Shown piece by piece: positions 22,920-34,166 of a stretch of 64,000 nt of DNA. Source of the stretch: Maratus speciosus (lineage: Eukaryota; Arthropoda; Arachnida; Araneae; Salticidae); contig OZ010799.1 in assembly GCA_963932465.1 (NCBI GenBank), positions 159,274,761-159,338,760 on the forward strand, read 5' to 3'. The translations under genes were made by a program, and so were the position numbers. A model generated the notes under the pieces. That model was not told where the DNA came from and did no database searches. It saw nothing but the letters and a program-made list of their open reading frames with translations. The stretch's first letter is position 1. Every line of letters begins with the position of its first letter.

Positions 22920-23409
22920 TGCTATTATAAACAAACAAATGAAGGCATATGAAAAGTAAATGAAAATGACGTCATATTTAAAAGAAAACTATCATTTTTT
23001 TGAGATAAAACTAAACATTTTTACAATGCGTCTAAAAAACATAAATTACGTAAATTTTTACTCTTCGGTACTCATATTAGAATTTCGAGTTAAGAGTGCG
23101 ACTATTCACATGCAAAGATTTTGCTGAGAACCGTGACTTCAAGTTTTTAGTTAAAATTATTTTAAAATGATAAAATTAAAATACCATTTTTTTGAAAATG
23201 GTGACTATGGATATGAGAAGTGCATATGTAAATTTTGAGAGGAAGAAAATGATATCGGGTTTAGCTCTCATGGGGAAAATATTCTATGATCATTTTAAAG
23301 TGGAATAAATTTTGCTGTTTTTCATTCGGGAATACCACGCATAAGAGCATGAATAGATAACTTCATCATAATAGCTGATCTTTATTATATTTTACGGATT
23401 ACGTATCTA
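22920..23409 (+). repeat. Segment 'S' preceding a Helitron, copy 1
   Basis: Blocks TTTAAAAGAAAAC, GCGTCTAAAAAACATAAATT, GTGACTTCAAGTTTTTAGTT and ATGGATATGAGAAGTGCATA are shared, in order, with 38930-39313 and 40400-40630. Each S copy runs directly into a Helitron 5' end. Confidence 0.65.
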
Positions 23410-24450
23410 TCTATATTATAAAGGTCAAACGTATCTGTGAGTAACGCTGACGTCATTTTGCGATTGGCAACACTTCACGATCAAATTTCGATTTTGAAAA
23501 TTTCGCTATTGCAATTTTTTAATCTTATGACCACCGTATATTTTCAATTTTTAGAACTTTGTATAAAGAAGAAATCTACTTTGAATTGCAATTTGTTGTA
23601 AAAAGTGTCTTAATTGACTGGTTTATTATGTTCTTTAAAATAATTTTCAAGTATAGTTTATTGTAATTTATCTTAACAAGTGCCGAGTTCAATACATAAT
23701 AATAATAATAAACATTTTGCACATAAAGCAACAAAAATTGTTCGGCATTTATTACTGACTAATTTTCCATAACGAAATGAATACTTCCTTTATAAATAAA
23801 TAAAAGAATAATATTTAAAAAAAAAACACTAATTCAACATACTTGCAATCGAACAATTAAAATTTTTAGACAGCTAAATAGGAAACAAAATCTTTCAAAT
23901 GGAATTTGTTTGTAAAGTGCATCTCAGTTTACTGATTTCCGTATATTTAAAAATAATTTTCTAGCTGGAAATATCTTTTTAATTTATCTCTATGGCATGG
24001 AGCTCGATTACGAAAGATTAATTCATTTGCCCTTAAAACAACATAAAGAGTTAATAATTTTTTTACATCTAATATTACATAAAAAAAATTAAAACTTCCT
24101 CTATGAATAAATAAATAAAATAATCTAAATAAACACAAATATAACAAACATGTAATTGAACTAAGCGCTTAAAGCTCTAAAATTATCGGAATATAAAAGG
24201 ATGCCGTAAGTAGTAAAATCTTGGTCTAATAACTCTTAGCATACGGCTAATACAAAAATATCGCTTTTGATAAATATCTAAACTTTATTTGATTGTATAA
24301 TTCATATTTTTCATATGAAAAATGCTTTTTTATTGTTAGTGGGCAATCTAAAAAATATATTGCATGTAAAAAAAATATATTAGTTTTCAATTTTAAAATA
24401 CGGTTTTCATCTGTATTCTGTAACCCGGGGTGCCGGGTACGATCCCCTAG
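23410..24450 (+). mobile_element. Complete non-autonomous Helitron (1.04 kb)
   Basis: The 5' end is A|TCTATATTATAAAGG. The 3' end is a GC hairpin (CCCGG-GGTG-CCGGG) followed by TACGATCCCCTAG|T. TC start, hairpin, CTAG end and A|T insertion site are the canonical Helitron signature. The interior is AT-rich with no Rep/helicase ORF. Close relatives are at 39314-40399 and 40631-41650, with a degenerate one at 53755-54000. Confidence 0.85.
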
Positions 24451-24599
24451 TTATTCTAATAATAATATAGAGCCTAAATTGGGTATGTTGCCGAAAAGCA
24501 ACACCCGGCATTTAAGTGTTAAAAGCAATGCCTTCATTACCTGGAATGTAATGTTAACTGTTTTCTAAAAGATAAATTAATTTCAAAGAACCGACATTA

Positions 24600-25240
24600 C
24601 ACTTAAGTGTTTCATAGATGGCGTTAGCTGTTCCGTAATCGACTATTCTCAGGCCTGCCCTTTTTATAAAGTGGAATCGTCCAGTTCATTTTCTTCAAAG
24701 GTATAAATTGCCTTTCGATAATCAAACGCCGCCCTCTCTCTTTTCTGTTCGTTTCTTTAAAGTTATCGTTATGATTTTAACATGAGTTTAAGTTACAGTA
24801 AGATATTTAGTTTGAGTTTTACGATGTTTTTTAAAGAACGATTTTAGTTATGATTTAAATTTAAGCTATTTTGAAAAGCTCCAGGTGTATTGAAGTTTAA
24901 TACTGTTTTAACCAAAGTTATTTTTAATGATTTACTTAGTTATTTTAAACAAAGTTGGCTCTGAATATTTTTTAACTTAAAGCTGTATTTTTATGAAGTA
25001 TACATTGAATGAAATATAATTTAAATAAAGAACTCCCGTCAACAATATTTGACTTTTCTATGGTTTATGAGGATTCAACACACAGTTTTATTACCGGTAT
25101 CGTCCACAGAATATTTATAGTGTCTCTGCTGATGGCAGTATAAGCGTATATCAGACCTGTATTGATACAGGCTAAGACTTTTCAGATTAAATATAACTCT
25201 AACAATTGAGAACTTTGTCTCTTTTAGCAATTTTACTTAG
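24600..25240 (+). other. LTR-like stretch, not proven
   Basis: TGTTTCATAGATGG near 24609, TTTTTATAAAGTGG (TATA-like) near 24662, AATAAAG near 25024 and TTCAACA near 25074 are ordered as in a solo LTR. I could not find a matching target duplication or second copy. The rest has no gene. Confidence 0.25.
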
Positions 25241-25740
25241 TGTCTTATGAGCGGTGCATGTTGTTTAATAATGCACGCTTTGTTGTGGGATCTAAACGTC
25301 GGTCTTTTCACGAAAAATCACACAACGCAACTGGGGTGTCGAAACATGGCTTTCCACCTTATTTTGAGATAATTGGGTTGGTATATTATCTCCAAAGACT
25401 GACCAGGGTTATGACGATCTCCTATTTTATATTTTAATCTTTATTTTTCACTTACTACTATGAACACCAGGTATTAGAGAGTTTAATATTAGACCTTCGT
25501 TAATCTTCTCATTGAGAGTGGATCTTCTTCTTTCCCATTAAAATAAGTTCTCCCACTCTCCCGGCGTTAGTCCTCCCCCACTCTGTATTGCAAGGTTGCT
25601 GGGTTGGACAGTAAAGACTTAATTTAAGCCCACAAATGGACCTAGTTCCTCCCAGCTGAAATTTTCAGAGGTAATTTCAGATTCTCTGAATCGCGGAATT
25701 TCTAGAACGAATTCTACCGTAGGAATGAGAGGGTTAACAC
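25240..25740. other. No gene; R-related tail at the end
   Basis: The 65-residue frame at 25240-25437 has no motif I recognise. Sequence around 25675-25735 (TCTGAATCGCGGAATTTCTA) resembles the end of R near 12660-12720. Confidence 0.35.
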
Positions 25741-25745
25741 ATTAG

Positions 25746-26172
25746 TCCAAGAGCTGTTAAACATTTTAGGGAAGGTGTTTGAGGCACCCTGATAATTTGT
25801 GCAACACTTCTTTTGTAATGCCTGAATACAAAATCGAATGTCTGGCTGAAGGATCGTGGCCCAAAACCTGTGCCAGACAAAAAATGGCACTTGACACGTG
25901 TCTGGCACAGTTTTTGTGCCGACTAAAGTGTCTGTCATTTTCAAAATATTTTTTTCTAAGCATAAATATTATTGTGCCTCAATCTCAGCGTGCCTCAAAT
26001 ACCTTTTTTGGGTAGTCAAAAAATGGCACTTGACACGTGTCTGGCACAGGATTTGGGCCACGATCCTTCAGCCAGATATTCGATTTTATATTCAGGCATT
26101 ACAAAAGAGTTGTTGCACAAATTTTCAGGGTGCCTCAAATACCTACTCAAAAATGTTCAACAGCTCTCCTAC
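25746..26172. mobile_element. Foldback MITE with ~150-bp arms
   Basis: The left arm (GAGCTGTTAAACATTTTAGG, GTGCAACACTTCTTTTGTAA, GGCTGAAGGATCGTGGCCC) is matched in reverse complement by the right arm, 26030-26170. A central spacer also has TGCCTCAATCTCAGCGTGCC. Overlapping small frames on both strands arise from this symmetry and are not genes. Terminal bases and target duplication are unclear. Confidence 0.75.
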
Positions 26173-26275
26173 TACATGTATCTTCAATATGAAGTGATCG
26201 TATGTGACACACAAAATAGTAACAACCGGTCATTTGAACTATACCAGATGCCAATATTTTGATAAAAATTATAAA

Positions 26276-26301
26276 TTTATTTTATTTTATTTTATTTTAT
26301 T
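26276..26301. repeat. (TTTTA)n microsatellite
   Basis: Five perfect pentanucleotide units. Confidence 0.9.
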
Positions 26302-26329
26302 AAATATAAATTACACAGAGTTTGACATA

Positions 26330-26530
26330 AAAGTTGAAAATGCTTACACAAGTTTGGAATAAAACTCTGGTGTGAAACTAATAAAATACATCATAGGAGT
26401 TTTCTTTACCTGCATTTTATTCGGTAGAGCTGTTTCAAAAATAGAGTTTTGAATAAAGAGGAGGAGACATATATTGTATTGCCTGACAGTTGCGAGTGAG
26501 GAGATTGCCACAATATAAAGGCTGATTTTT
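26330..26530 (-). repeat. Repeat R fragment, inverted
   Basis: GAATAAAGAGGAGGAGACAT and CAGTTGCGAGTGAGG are the complement of the R end at 31640-31700. Confidence 0.6.
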
Positions 26531-26534
26531 TTTT

Positions 26535-26720
26535 TAACCATTTGGAAAAATGGTTATTGTCCTCGTCAGGGTAGGAAATTAAAAGCATATCTGAAGGTTT
26601 TTATTGGTTTAATCATCATTTTATTCGTTTTCTGATTAGTCTATACAGCAATCTGTATTTCCCTTTACTTTCAACAGAGATGGATACTTCTGTTGCCACT
26701 ATGACAAAAAAGTAAATTTT
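26535..26720 (-). mobile_element. Repeat B, truncated copy
   Basis: AACCATTTGGAAAAATGGTT, GCATATCTGAAGGTTTTTAT and CAACAGAGATGGATACTTCT match 27481-27660 almost base for base. The homology stops near AAAAAAGTA. Confidence 0.7.
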
Positions 26721-26814
26721 GATGTAAAAAATGATTTTAAATTTTTATAAACGTATATATTTTTGTATTATAAACACCATATTTGTATTATTTTTTTATA
26801 CATTATGCATGTAA

Positions 26815-26815
26815 T

Positions 26816-26884
<69 letters not shown>

Positions 26885-26892
26885 GGAGAGAT
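26815..26892. repeat. (TA)n(GA)n compound microsatellite
   Basis: About 20 bp of TA followed by about 55 bp of GA with few interruptions. Confidence 0.95.
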
Positions 26893-27087
26893 AAATATAC
26901 GGTACAACTCACAAGAAAGGTCTCCATACGGGCAAATTCAGAAAAATCTGAATAAATTACAGAGTGTTCTTCTCATGTGGATATATATGTTTATAAAAAA
27001 AATTTGCCGGAACCTCGATAGAACTTTCGTAAAAAAATAATGAAATTTCGTTTATTTGGCGATTTATCATCAGTTGGCGATGAAATG

Positions 27088-27319
27088 GTTGGTTGATTTT
27101 TGACGGCCAATTATCTACACGAGGGATATAGGCCCGGGGGTGTGCCCTCCGTGGGGTCTTTCTAAGGGAACCTAATCCGTATTAACGCATGGAATATCCA
27201 CGGCTCGAAGAAAACCTCGAAAACTCCGAACAATTAGGCAGACGGGCGCGATTGGGATCGCACCCAGCACCTCCCGTCTACCAGCTTCGAGAGCAGAACC
27301 TCTCGGCCACTGGTGGGGC
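27088..27319 (-). mobile_element. tRNA-derived SINE with perfect 15-bp target duplication
   Basis: Read on the minus strand, the head contains an A-box-like GTGGCCGAGAGGTTCTG and a B-box-like GGGTGCGATCCC, the internal RNA polymerase III promoter of tRNA genes. The body then carries GGTTCCCTTAGAAAGACC. GTTGGCGATGAAATG flanks both sides (27073-27087 and 27320-27334), a perfect 15-bp duplication typical of LINE-driven insertion. The second copy is 62813-63046. It is a SINE and not a tRNA gene: the acceptor ends do not pair and the body extends about 150 bp beyond the tRNA part. Confidence 0.85.
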
Positions 27320-27480
27320 GTTGGCGATGAAATGAAATTCTAAAAATACTTTTTTATGTCGAATACTCTTTAAGACAAAAATGTTTCGTATTAAACATAT
27401 TTAAATAAATTTAATCTAATTAACTTTAGTTTTGTCAGTTTTAGTTTGATTTAACTATAATTTTGACGTATATATTTATT

Positions 27481-28106
27481 AGCCATTTGGAAAAATGGTT
27501 ATTGTTCAGGGTAGGAAATCAAAAGCATATCTGAAGGTTTTTATTGGTTTAATCCGCATTTTATTCGATTTCTGATTGGTCTATACAGTAATCTGTATTT
27601 TCCCTTTACTTTCAACAGAGATGGATACTTCTGTTGCCACTATGACAAAAAAGTAATAAAAACTACAAAACAAATTAATAACTCAGAAACAAATTGAGAT
27701 ATAGTTTTCAAACAAATTGCATTTAAAAGTACATTTTTTTCTCTATACGACGACATAAAAAGTAATAGTGTGGGATGTTTAGAAGTTTAAGAATGTAATT
27801 TCATTTTAAATGTGTCGTCAGATCTCTTGGAAATCTGACGATGGAAAAGCCTTTTCCCGAAAAGCCAATGAAATGCTTGGATAATGTGTAAGTTTCAGGT
27901 GGATAATACGTACGAGTCGCAGGCGATTTCTGTCGCTTGCAATTTTTACGTGTGTAACATTTACAGTGTAATAACACTGTTAATGTTTAATTCATGGCGT
28001 ACGTAATGTATGATCAACTCCGTGCTATTTTTTATGTCTTACATTTTAGTCTTTGAAAAAATTATCTTCCAAATGGTCGTTGTAATTTGTTAAATTGCAT
28101 TTTTTT
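27481..28106 (-). mobile_element. Repeat B, longest copy
   Basis: Begins AGCCATTTGGAAAAATGG and ends CCAAATGGTCGTTGTAATTT plus GTTAAATTGCA. It is the reverse complement of 8513-8990 but carries about 170 bp (about 27800-27970, including GTACGAGTCGCAGGCGATTT) that the 8.5-kb copy lacks. No ORF. Confidence 0.65.
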
Positions 28107-28580
28107 TTTTAATCGGATAAAATGTTTATGATAACCGCCGAAGCAAATTTCCACCAGTAAATTTTGAGTAGAAAACGTCGCATTATGTTGGCGGCTTTTT
28201 CATGAAAAATTTCTCTCACAAATATGGTTAAAATTTCTCGATTTTTTTTCATAATTTTCTAGTTTTAAAAAATACAATCCTCCCCCCCTTTTTTCTTTCA
28301 ATAAATTTTATTTTCGTTCTCTGAAAAAGTTAGCAAAACTATTAGGAAACAGTGGTTTTAGGAATTTTGGAAATTTAAACACATTTTTTTTAATTGAATT
28401 TGAATGTTTTCCTTTTTTAACTCCATAAGAAAAATGTATTGGATTCATATATAATTTCGAAATCTGATTGTTTAATATCGAAAAAAAAGAATTACTGATT
28501 GCCGATACTCGCGGGACAGACGGCGCTCGCTGAAGAAGGGGAGGTAGTAGGTCCGATCACGGACGATTCTCTCGCAAATA
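28107..28580. other. No gene; one half-module
   Basis: TTCCACCAGTAAATTTTGAG near 28151 is one arm of the shared MITE module. About 28500-28578 is GC-richer but unassigned. Confidence 0.35.
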
Positions 28581-29057
28581 CAGTCAGTACCGGATATATG
28601 GTCACCCGCTTATAAGGTCACCCCGCTTATAAGGTCACTTTTCGTAAGTCCGGACTGACTGAATAGGTATTGCATGTTAAAATACATCGCCTATATGGTC
28701 AGTTTAAAATAGTTACTATCGGATATATGGTCAATTGTTCATCTTTTGTCTCCCTTTTTATTGCAAAGTATCTTATAGTCTATGCTTTTCCTTCCCCTTT
28801 TTAGGGTGCAAAGTGCCAAGTAGACATATCATTCACATTCAAGTATCCTCAACTGTCGGCCTCTTTGCATTGGTTCCGCGGTGCTTTTCATTTGTAATAG
28901 CTTTAGAAAGAAGTGAATGGACATCCTGAAGGAGGGACTCCTTTCCTTTTAGTCAATCTTCACCCATTTCTATCGTTGAATCGTCCGTGTTTTTTCTAGA
29001 ATCCACATGTACGAACTTCCGTATGGTAATGAAAGACCAGTTGACATTTTTGTAGCT

Positions 29058-29204
29058 TAAGGCAGAAACCACTCTGAACAGACAAGCATGCGACATGCGA
29101 CAAGTTGTAGCGTTCAAACTGGTTTTAACAAGGAAGTAACCGGTTTGAACGCTACAACTTGTCGCATGTCGCACGCTTTTCTGTTCGGTGTGGGATCTGC
29201 CTTA
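29058..29204. mobile_element. Near-perfect palindromic MITE
   Basis: TAAGGCAGAAACCACTCTGA at the left is answered by TGTGGGATCTGCCTTA at the right. The central arms GCGACAAGTTGTAGCGTTCA and its complement are almost perfect, with a short loop around TTTTAACAAGGAAG. It would extrude as a long hairpin. It lies upstream of the Tigger transposase. Confidence 0.8.
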
Positions 29205-29573
29205 GAATGATAGGGAGACCTTTTTCTTTTTAAACGGGGCCTTAGAGATCGCGATAACATTGCATACCACGTGACTAGATGCGCGTCAACACTCGGGGGT
29301 GGGGAGGAGGGGATCTCCTCTTCCTGACTGTAGCCTATAAGAGAAACGCTTTCCTGTCGGTAAGACTTTCCAAAGCTCTGGAGATTTGTTTTTCGACTAT
29401 ATCTTAGATACCGATTCTTCGAAAATATGCCATCACCCCTTGCGACCGAATGAAATTTGCCCTCCGTGCAGAGAAAAATTAAATCACGCATTTTAAGTTT
29501 TTTGCATTTTTCATTACTTGTCGCTGCGTGTAAAGTCTTCGTTCATTTGTTAATTGTCATTTGTGAATACAAG

Positions 29574-30652
29574 ATGTCAGCAAAACGGAAAATTTGACAA
29601 TTGCGGAAAAAAAAATATCGGTAGAAAACTTTGAAAAATCGAATGCATCGAAAGCAGCTTTCGCGAAGACTGATGGAATAGAGAGAGCGACACTGAATAA
29701 TGTCTTAGGATTCAAATCTTGTTAAACAGAAGATGTGATCAACCAAAAAGGAAGCGAGAACATGTTTCAACATTTGAGAATGTTGAGAAAGATCTTTTCA
29801 CTTGGATAAAATGTGCCAGAATACGGAATGTCCCAATACATGGATTATCGTAAAAGAGAAATCTCTGAAAATTGCTGCATAACTAGGAAAACCGAATTTT
29901 ATTGCCAAAGAATCGAAGGAATGGCTGTGAACTTGTCAAGTGACATTCTCAATAGGTACAGATCTTGTGATGTTTTTAATTTTGATAGACTTGGGCAGTT
30001 TTTTTCATGTTTTGCCAAATAAAACTGCTACTTTTAAGAATGAAAAATGAAGTATTGGGAAGGTAAGCAAAAAAAGATTGGCCGTTTTATTAGCAGCGAA
30101 TATGGATAGATGGCTCAAACAAAGTGACTCCATTAGTTATTGGTAAATTTCTCAAGTCTCGTTGGTTGAAAAACTGCAAATCTTTGCATATATCTGATAA
30201 CGCGAACCGAAAGGCCTGTATGACAATAAGCTATAAGACAAGTGGCTATAATCGCAGACAACTGTACCGCCCATTGCATGATTTTAAATGTAAATCCGAT
30301 TGAACTTGTTTTCTTGCCTCCAAACTGAACCAGTATGGCAAAACAATTAGATCAAGGGGTTATTAAAAATATTAAGATAAAATATCGAAAGCTGCTTCTA
30401 AAATATGTCATTGCTGCCATTGATAAAAAAAAGATGTTTCGCGTGACTGTGTTAGATGCCATGTGTTACGTAGACAAGAGTTGGAATATGGTATCAAAGA
30501 AGACCATTGAAAATTGGTTTTGACATCCTTGGCTTCCAGAATGTGAAGAATTATCGTTCGAAGACAATGTCAATGATGATGATGGTGATGATGTATCCCT
30601 ATTTGAAGTTACACAAGAACTACGGAATGCCGTTTGCACATTACATGACTAA
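29574..30652 (+). pseudogene. Tigger-like transposase, broken by stops and frameshifts
   Basis: The start at ATGTCAGCAAAACGG encodes MSAKRKI, followed within eight codons by a stop. A helix-turn-helix/CENP-B-like N-terminal part can be followed (VENFEKSNASKAAFAK, then PKRKREHVSTFENVEKDLF in another frame). The DDE catalytic part is spread over frames: LAVLLAANMDGS-like sequence near 30095, IIADNCTAHP near 30245, and FLPPN then MAKQLDQGVIKNIKIKYRK at about 30312-30390. The C-terminus keeps ENWF and an acidic tail (NVNDDDGDDVSLFE), ending in TAA. The order and the motif DNC.AHP...LPPN....DQGVI are diagnostic of pogo/Tigger transposases. At least six disruptions make it non-functional. The surrounding TIRs confirm it belongs to this element. 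Confidence 0.8.
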
Positions 30653-31149
30653 CATATGCAGTTGTTGACAATGCGATCGCTACTAATGGACTTTACCCGC
30701 AAGTGGCAACAGCCTTTGCGGGTATATACCTTCCGAAAAAGACTGCTTATTGGACGAAGGGGAAGCCATGTTAAAATGTTCTTCACGCCTATTGGTGTTT
30801 TTCTTCTAGATATCCACAGCTGACGTGACATCGGTAAAGTCCATAGTGAAGCTTCTATACTGAAGATAGTTTCAGAAATTTAAAATATAATCACTGATGG
30901 AACCTGAACCGACAACACCAGCAAAGCAATAAATACGAGCAAAGCAATAAATACATTCAGATATCTTTTTACGAATTCCAAAGGTACAGAAGAACATTTT
31001 AAAACTGTTCGTGAATAAGAAAAAGCAATTTTAAGAACTACGATATAAAACAAACAAACCTGCGTAAAAGATTATTTTTACTACTATGAGTATACTCATC
31101 AATTCGAAATTTTAAGTGTAACGCAATTCTTGTTTATACCTCTTGTATT

Positions 31150-31720
31150 ATAAATTATATTTTCCATGGAACTATTAATAAAGAGGAACTGACATATCCT
31201 TAAAATAGTGAAGTTTCAACTGTAACCGCTAGCAAAGGGGCTGTTTATCGACGGTGGAAACTCCCACCAGTAGGTTTATATAGATATTTTAAACTTATTT
31301 AAACACCTTATATTTACAAAATTTCAGTCATAAATAGTGGAAGAAACAATTTTTCATTTTTACTGGTAGGAGTTTTCTTTGGTGGTAGTTAGGCCCTGAG
31401 TTTCCGCCATATTGTGACAACCATGGATACAAACCGACAGTTTTATAAGGCATACTGACACAGGTAAAAACAAATAGAAATTTTTATGACATTTTTGAAA
31501 AAAAATTCCATGAATAAGGCGCTTCTTTAAGACGAAATCTTCTATTCAATTTTACTGGTGGGATGCTTGACCTATCGGTAGTCAGAAACTGAAGAACCGA
31601 TTACAAAAAGCAGCCGCCATATTGTGACATCCCCCTCAGTTACTTCACTCGCAACTGGTAGACAATACACTATATGTCTCCTCCTTTTTATTCATAACTC
31701 CATTATATTTTCATAGCTTC
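31150..31720 (+). repeat. Repeat R copy inside Tigger
   Basis: Matches R at 11740-12620 block by block but lacks the 12027-12348 MITE. It lies between the transposase pseudogene and the Tigger right TIR. Confidence 0.65.
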
Positions 31721-31975
31721 TTTGTACATTGTGGTACTAATATAACCAACTTATTATTAATATTTTATTGTCTAAAATAAAATTCCTGCTTACACCGCAT
31801 ATAAGTTCAGCCCGCTTATAAGGTCATATTTTTCAGGACCGCATGGATGACCATATAACCGATACTGACTGTATATAAAGGCTACATTCAATATATTTAG
31901 AACATCCGACGACCGCGGCGGGTTCCAGTTTATTATATCTGTTAGTGGCGGTTTGTAGAGGACTGGCCGCCAAAT

Positions 31976-33646
31976 CACCGCTTCCTGAATACTAGGACTG
32001 AGTGCTGACACAAAAATGGCGGCTGCCGAAAGCGCATTTTTTTTCAGCATGTGTACGGTCCCTTGAATTATGGTACCAAAAAATTTTAAAAGTTTTTTCC
32101 TGCTTTATTTTTCTGAGATTAAACAAGTCAAAGAAATCTTTTATGAAATACTGGTGTCCAAATTTAAGGGACCGTACACAAGTTAAAATAAACGGTCAAG
32201 TGCGAGTATTACTCATTCAGAGGATTCCGTACAATAAATATATGAATTATCAACTGTATTAATTAATAAAAAAAATCGTCACCAAAAGAAAAATAAGACT
32301 TTGTAAAAAACTATACAATGTAGGGTTGGGTATAGCATAGCTGTATATACTAGAAAAGTATGAATGTGTGTACCACAAAAGTTCGAAGAGATATGAAGCT
32401 TAAATAATATCAAATATTGCTATTATGTATAACACTTTTAAAAATCTCATCCTAATCTGTTTATGATGTACTTAATTCGGTACTGTCATTAACAGTAGTG
32501 CATATTTAAATTTCATTTGTCATTTCATAAAACTAAATTCAGCGTCGTAATAATCTTTTCTTTTTACAGAATAGCTAAAACACTTGTTCAAAGTTTAAAC
32601 TTGGCATTTTGCTACGCGCGCTTCGAAAGGAGGTCGCAAAATGCAAGGCCGCCTAGGTCCGTGCCGCGTTTTTCCAGAACGGTTTTTAATTAAATTTTAA
32701 AGACACGGGAGGCGTAATGAGAGATCTACTTAATGCAAATTAGTGGCGAATCCCATAGTATTTATGTGATTAATTATAATTAAATTAGTCTTTTTTTTAA
32801 CAATTTGACGTTTATTGCTTTTATACTCTTATTGGACATTGTATTACACAAATGTATGATTAAAGTTGTTATCTAGGCTTTAAAAGCCGATGGTACATAG
32901 AGTACGCCACCCATGTCATTGTATATGTCCAAACCGTCCGTGTTTTTAAGGGTTAATATTTCGGCTAATTACCGACAATTTTTTTCAAAAATCATTATCA
33001 ACAATGCTTCTATATTTCCGCTACGATAGGTACTTCCAGCACTTCTCAACACCTTTGATGAAAGCCCGCAAATCGAAATTTCCGTGTAACGGGAAAACGC
33101 GCTTTTCTCAAAAACTATGTGACCTAGGGTAATCGCTATAATTTTTCTGTATGGTTTAAATTAACGTCTACTACCTCTAAATTTTTCAAAATTTTAATTT
33201 CAGTAGATTCTGTATTAGATGGGGGGACATATTTTTGTTCTACATTTTCGTCGATATCTCTGATATAATACCTAAAATTAAAAGAAATGTATTTTTGAGT
33301 TCAGCGCAACGAAAGATTTCACAAGATACCCCACATCATATACAAAGAAAAGGTATTTTTTTTTCAAGTAACGTAATTTGCCCCTCTACATTTTTCCTAA
33401 AAATAGTTGTAAATGTTTAATAATCTGTAAATATGTGGCTCAATAGTCTTTATTACTTCCCCCAATTCGAACTTTTCACGTTCCATAGTTTTCGAGTAAA
33501 ATGGCTGTGACAAACAACAGACAGACACAGGAGTCATCTTCTAATGGTTCCGTTTTTACATTTTAAGTACGGAACCCTAAAAAATCAGACTTCGACAGCC
33601 TCCATTTTTGTATCAGCGATCACGCTGACTAATTTAGGGAGCGGTG
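31976..33646. mobile_element. CACCGC MITE copy split by a 1.4-kb insertion
   Basis: The left part (CACCGCTTCCTGAATACTAG, AAAAATGGCGGCTGCCGAAA, GGGACCGTACACA) ends near 32183. The right arm (TCGACAGCCTCCATTTTTGT ... GGGAGCGGTG) resumes near 33584. The flanks GCCAAAT and GCCGAAT match in six of seven bases, the same length as the perfect duplication at 22005. The inserted sequence is annotated separately. Confidence 0.7.
32184..33583. mobile_element. Inserted element ending TACGGAACCCTAAAAA
   Basis: The left end carries GGTCAAGTGCGAGT and GATTCCGTACA. The right end has CAGACAGACACAGGAGTCAT, GGTTCCGTTTTTAC and TACGGAACCCTAAAAA, with GGTTCCG/CGGAACC able to pair. This end resembles a repeat end I recall as common in arthropod genomes; I cannot name the family safely. 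The A-rich junction suggests a short poly-A target. No protein motif is seen; the 61-residue frame at 33235-33420 looks fortuitous. Confidence 0.6.
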
Positions 33647-33649
33647 GCC

Positions 33650-34166
33650 GAATAGGCACCCCGCGCTGTCGGGAGACTCCTTTCTTTCAACACTTACAGA
33701 AGATCCCACCAATAACAGTAACTCATATTCTAATACATTGATACTGGCATATGAAACTGTATTATTGGATTTCTTTATAGGAAATATAGAATTTTCAAAC
33801 AGACTAGGCAAAGAAGAAAAAAAAATCAACTCCATTCTTGCCGCTGGCGATTATTTTAGGATCTGCTATTGCAAAACAATAGTGTTCGTGGAAAAATTCT
33901 CTGGCACACGTTGAAAACATATGCCATAAAGATTACTGTTTAGAAGTGATAAAAATAACTGTTGCTTTTGCAACACTTTTCCGATCCTAGTCAGTTAAAA
34001 AAAAAAAAAAAAGAATCAATCTGATCTGATAGAAAACAGTATTTGGTCATTTTGGGATTGATCTCAGGATGTTATAAAATAAGAGTCAATTTACAAAAAT
34101 GATTTTTTATTTATTCTTGTTTTCGTTTACCGCTTTATAGAACAGGGAAAAGTAATAGGCCAAAAA
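33650..34166. other. No gene recognised
   Basis: AT-rich, with a poly(A) run near 33998. No repeat partner was noticed. Confidence 0.4.

Larger units (their letters stand above)
28581..31871 (+). mobile_element. Tigger (pogo-type) DNA transposon, 3.3 kb
   Basis: TA-flanked inverted ends are CAGTCAGTACCGGATATATG on the left and the right end closing with ACCGATACTGACTG. Subterminal copies of TATAAGGTCA / TATATGGTCA occur at both ends (about 28604, 28617, 28632, 28694, 28730; 31826, 31849), as expected for transposase binding sites. Inside is a Tigger-like transposase pseudogene in the matching orientation. Later insertions are a hairpin MITE (29058-29204) and an R copy (31150-31720). Confidence 0.8.

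Noticed and set aside
25779..26262. Overlapping open frames on both strands
   Set aside because: They follow the arms of the foldback MITE, so symmetry explains them.
29114..29491. 125-codon minus-strand open frame
   Set aside because: It lies in the Tigger leader and runs into the palindromic MITE; no motif; opposite to the transposase.
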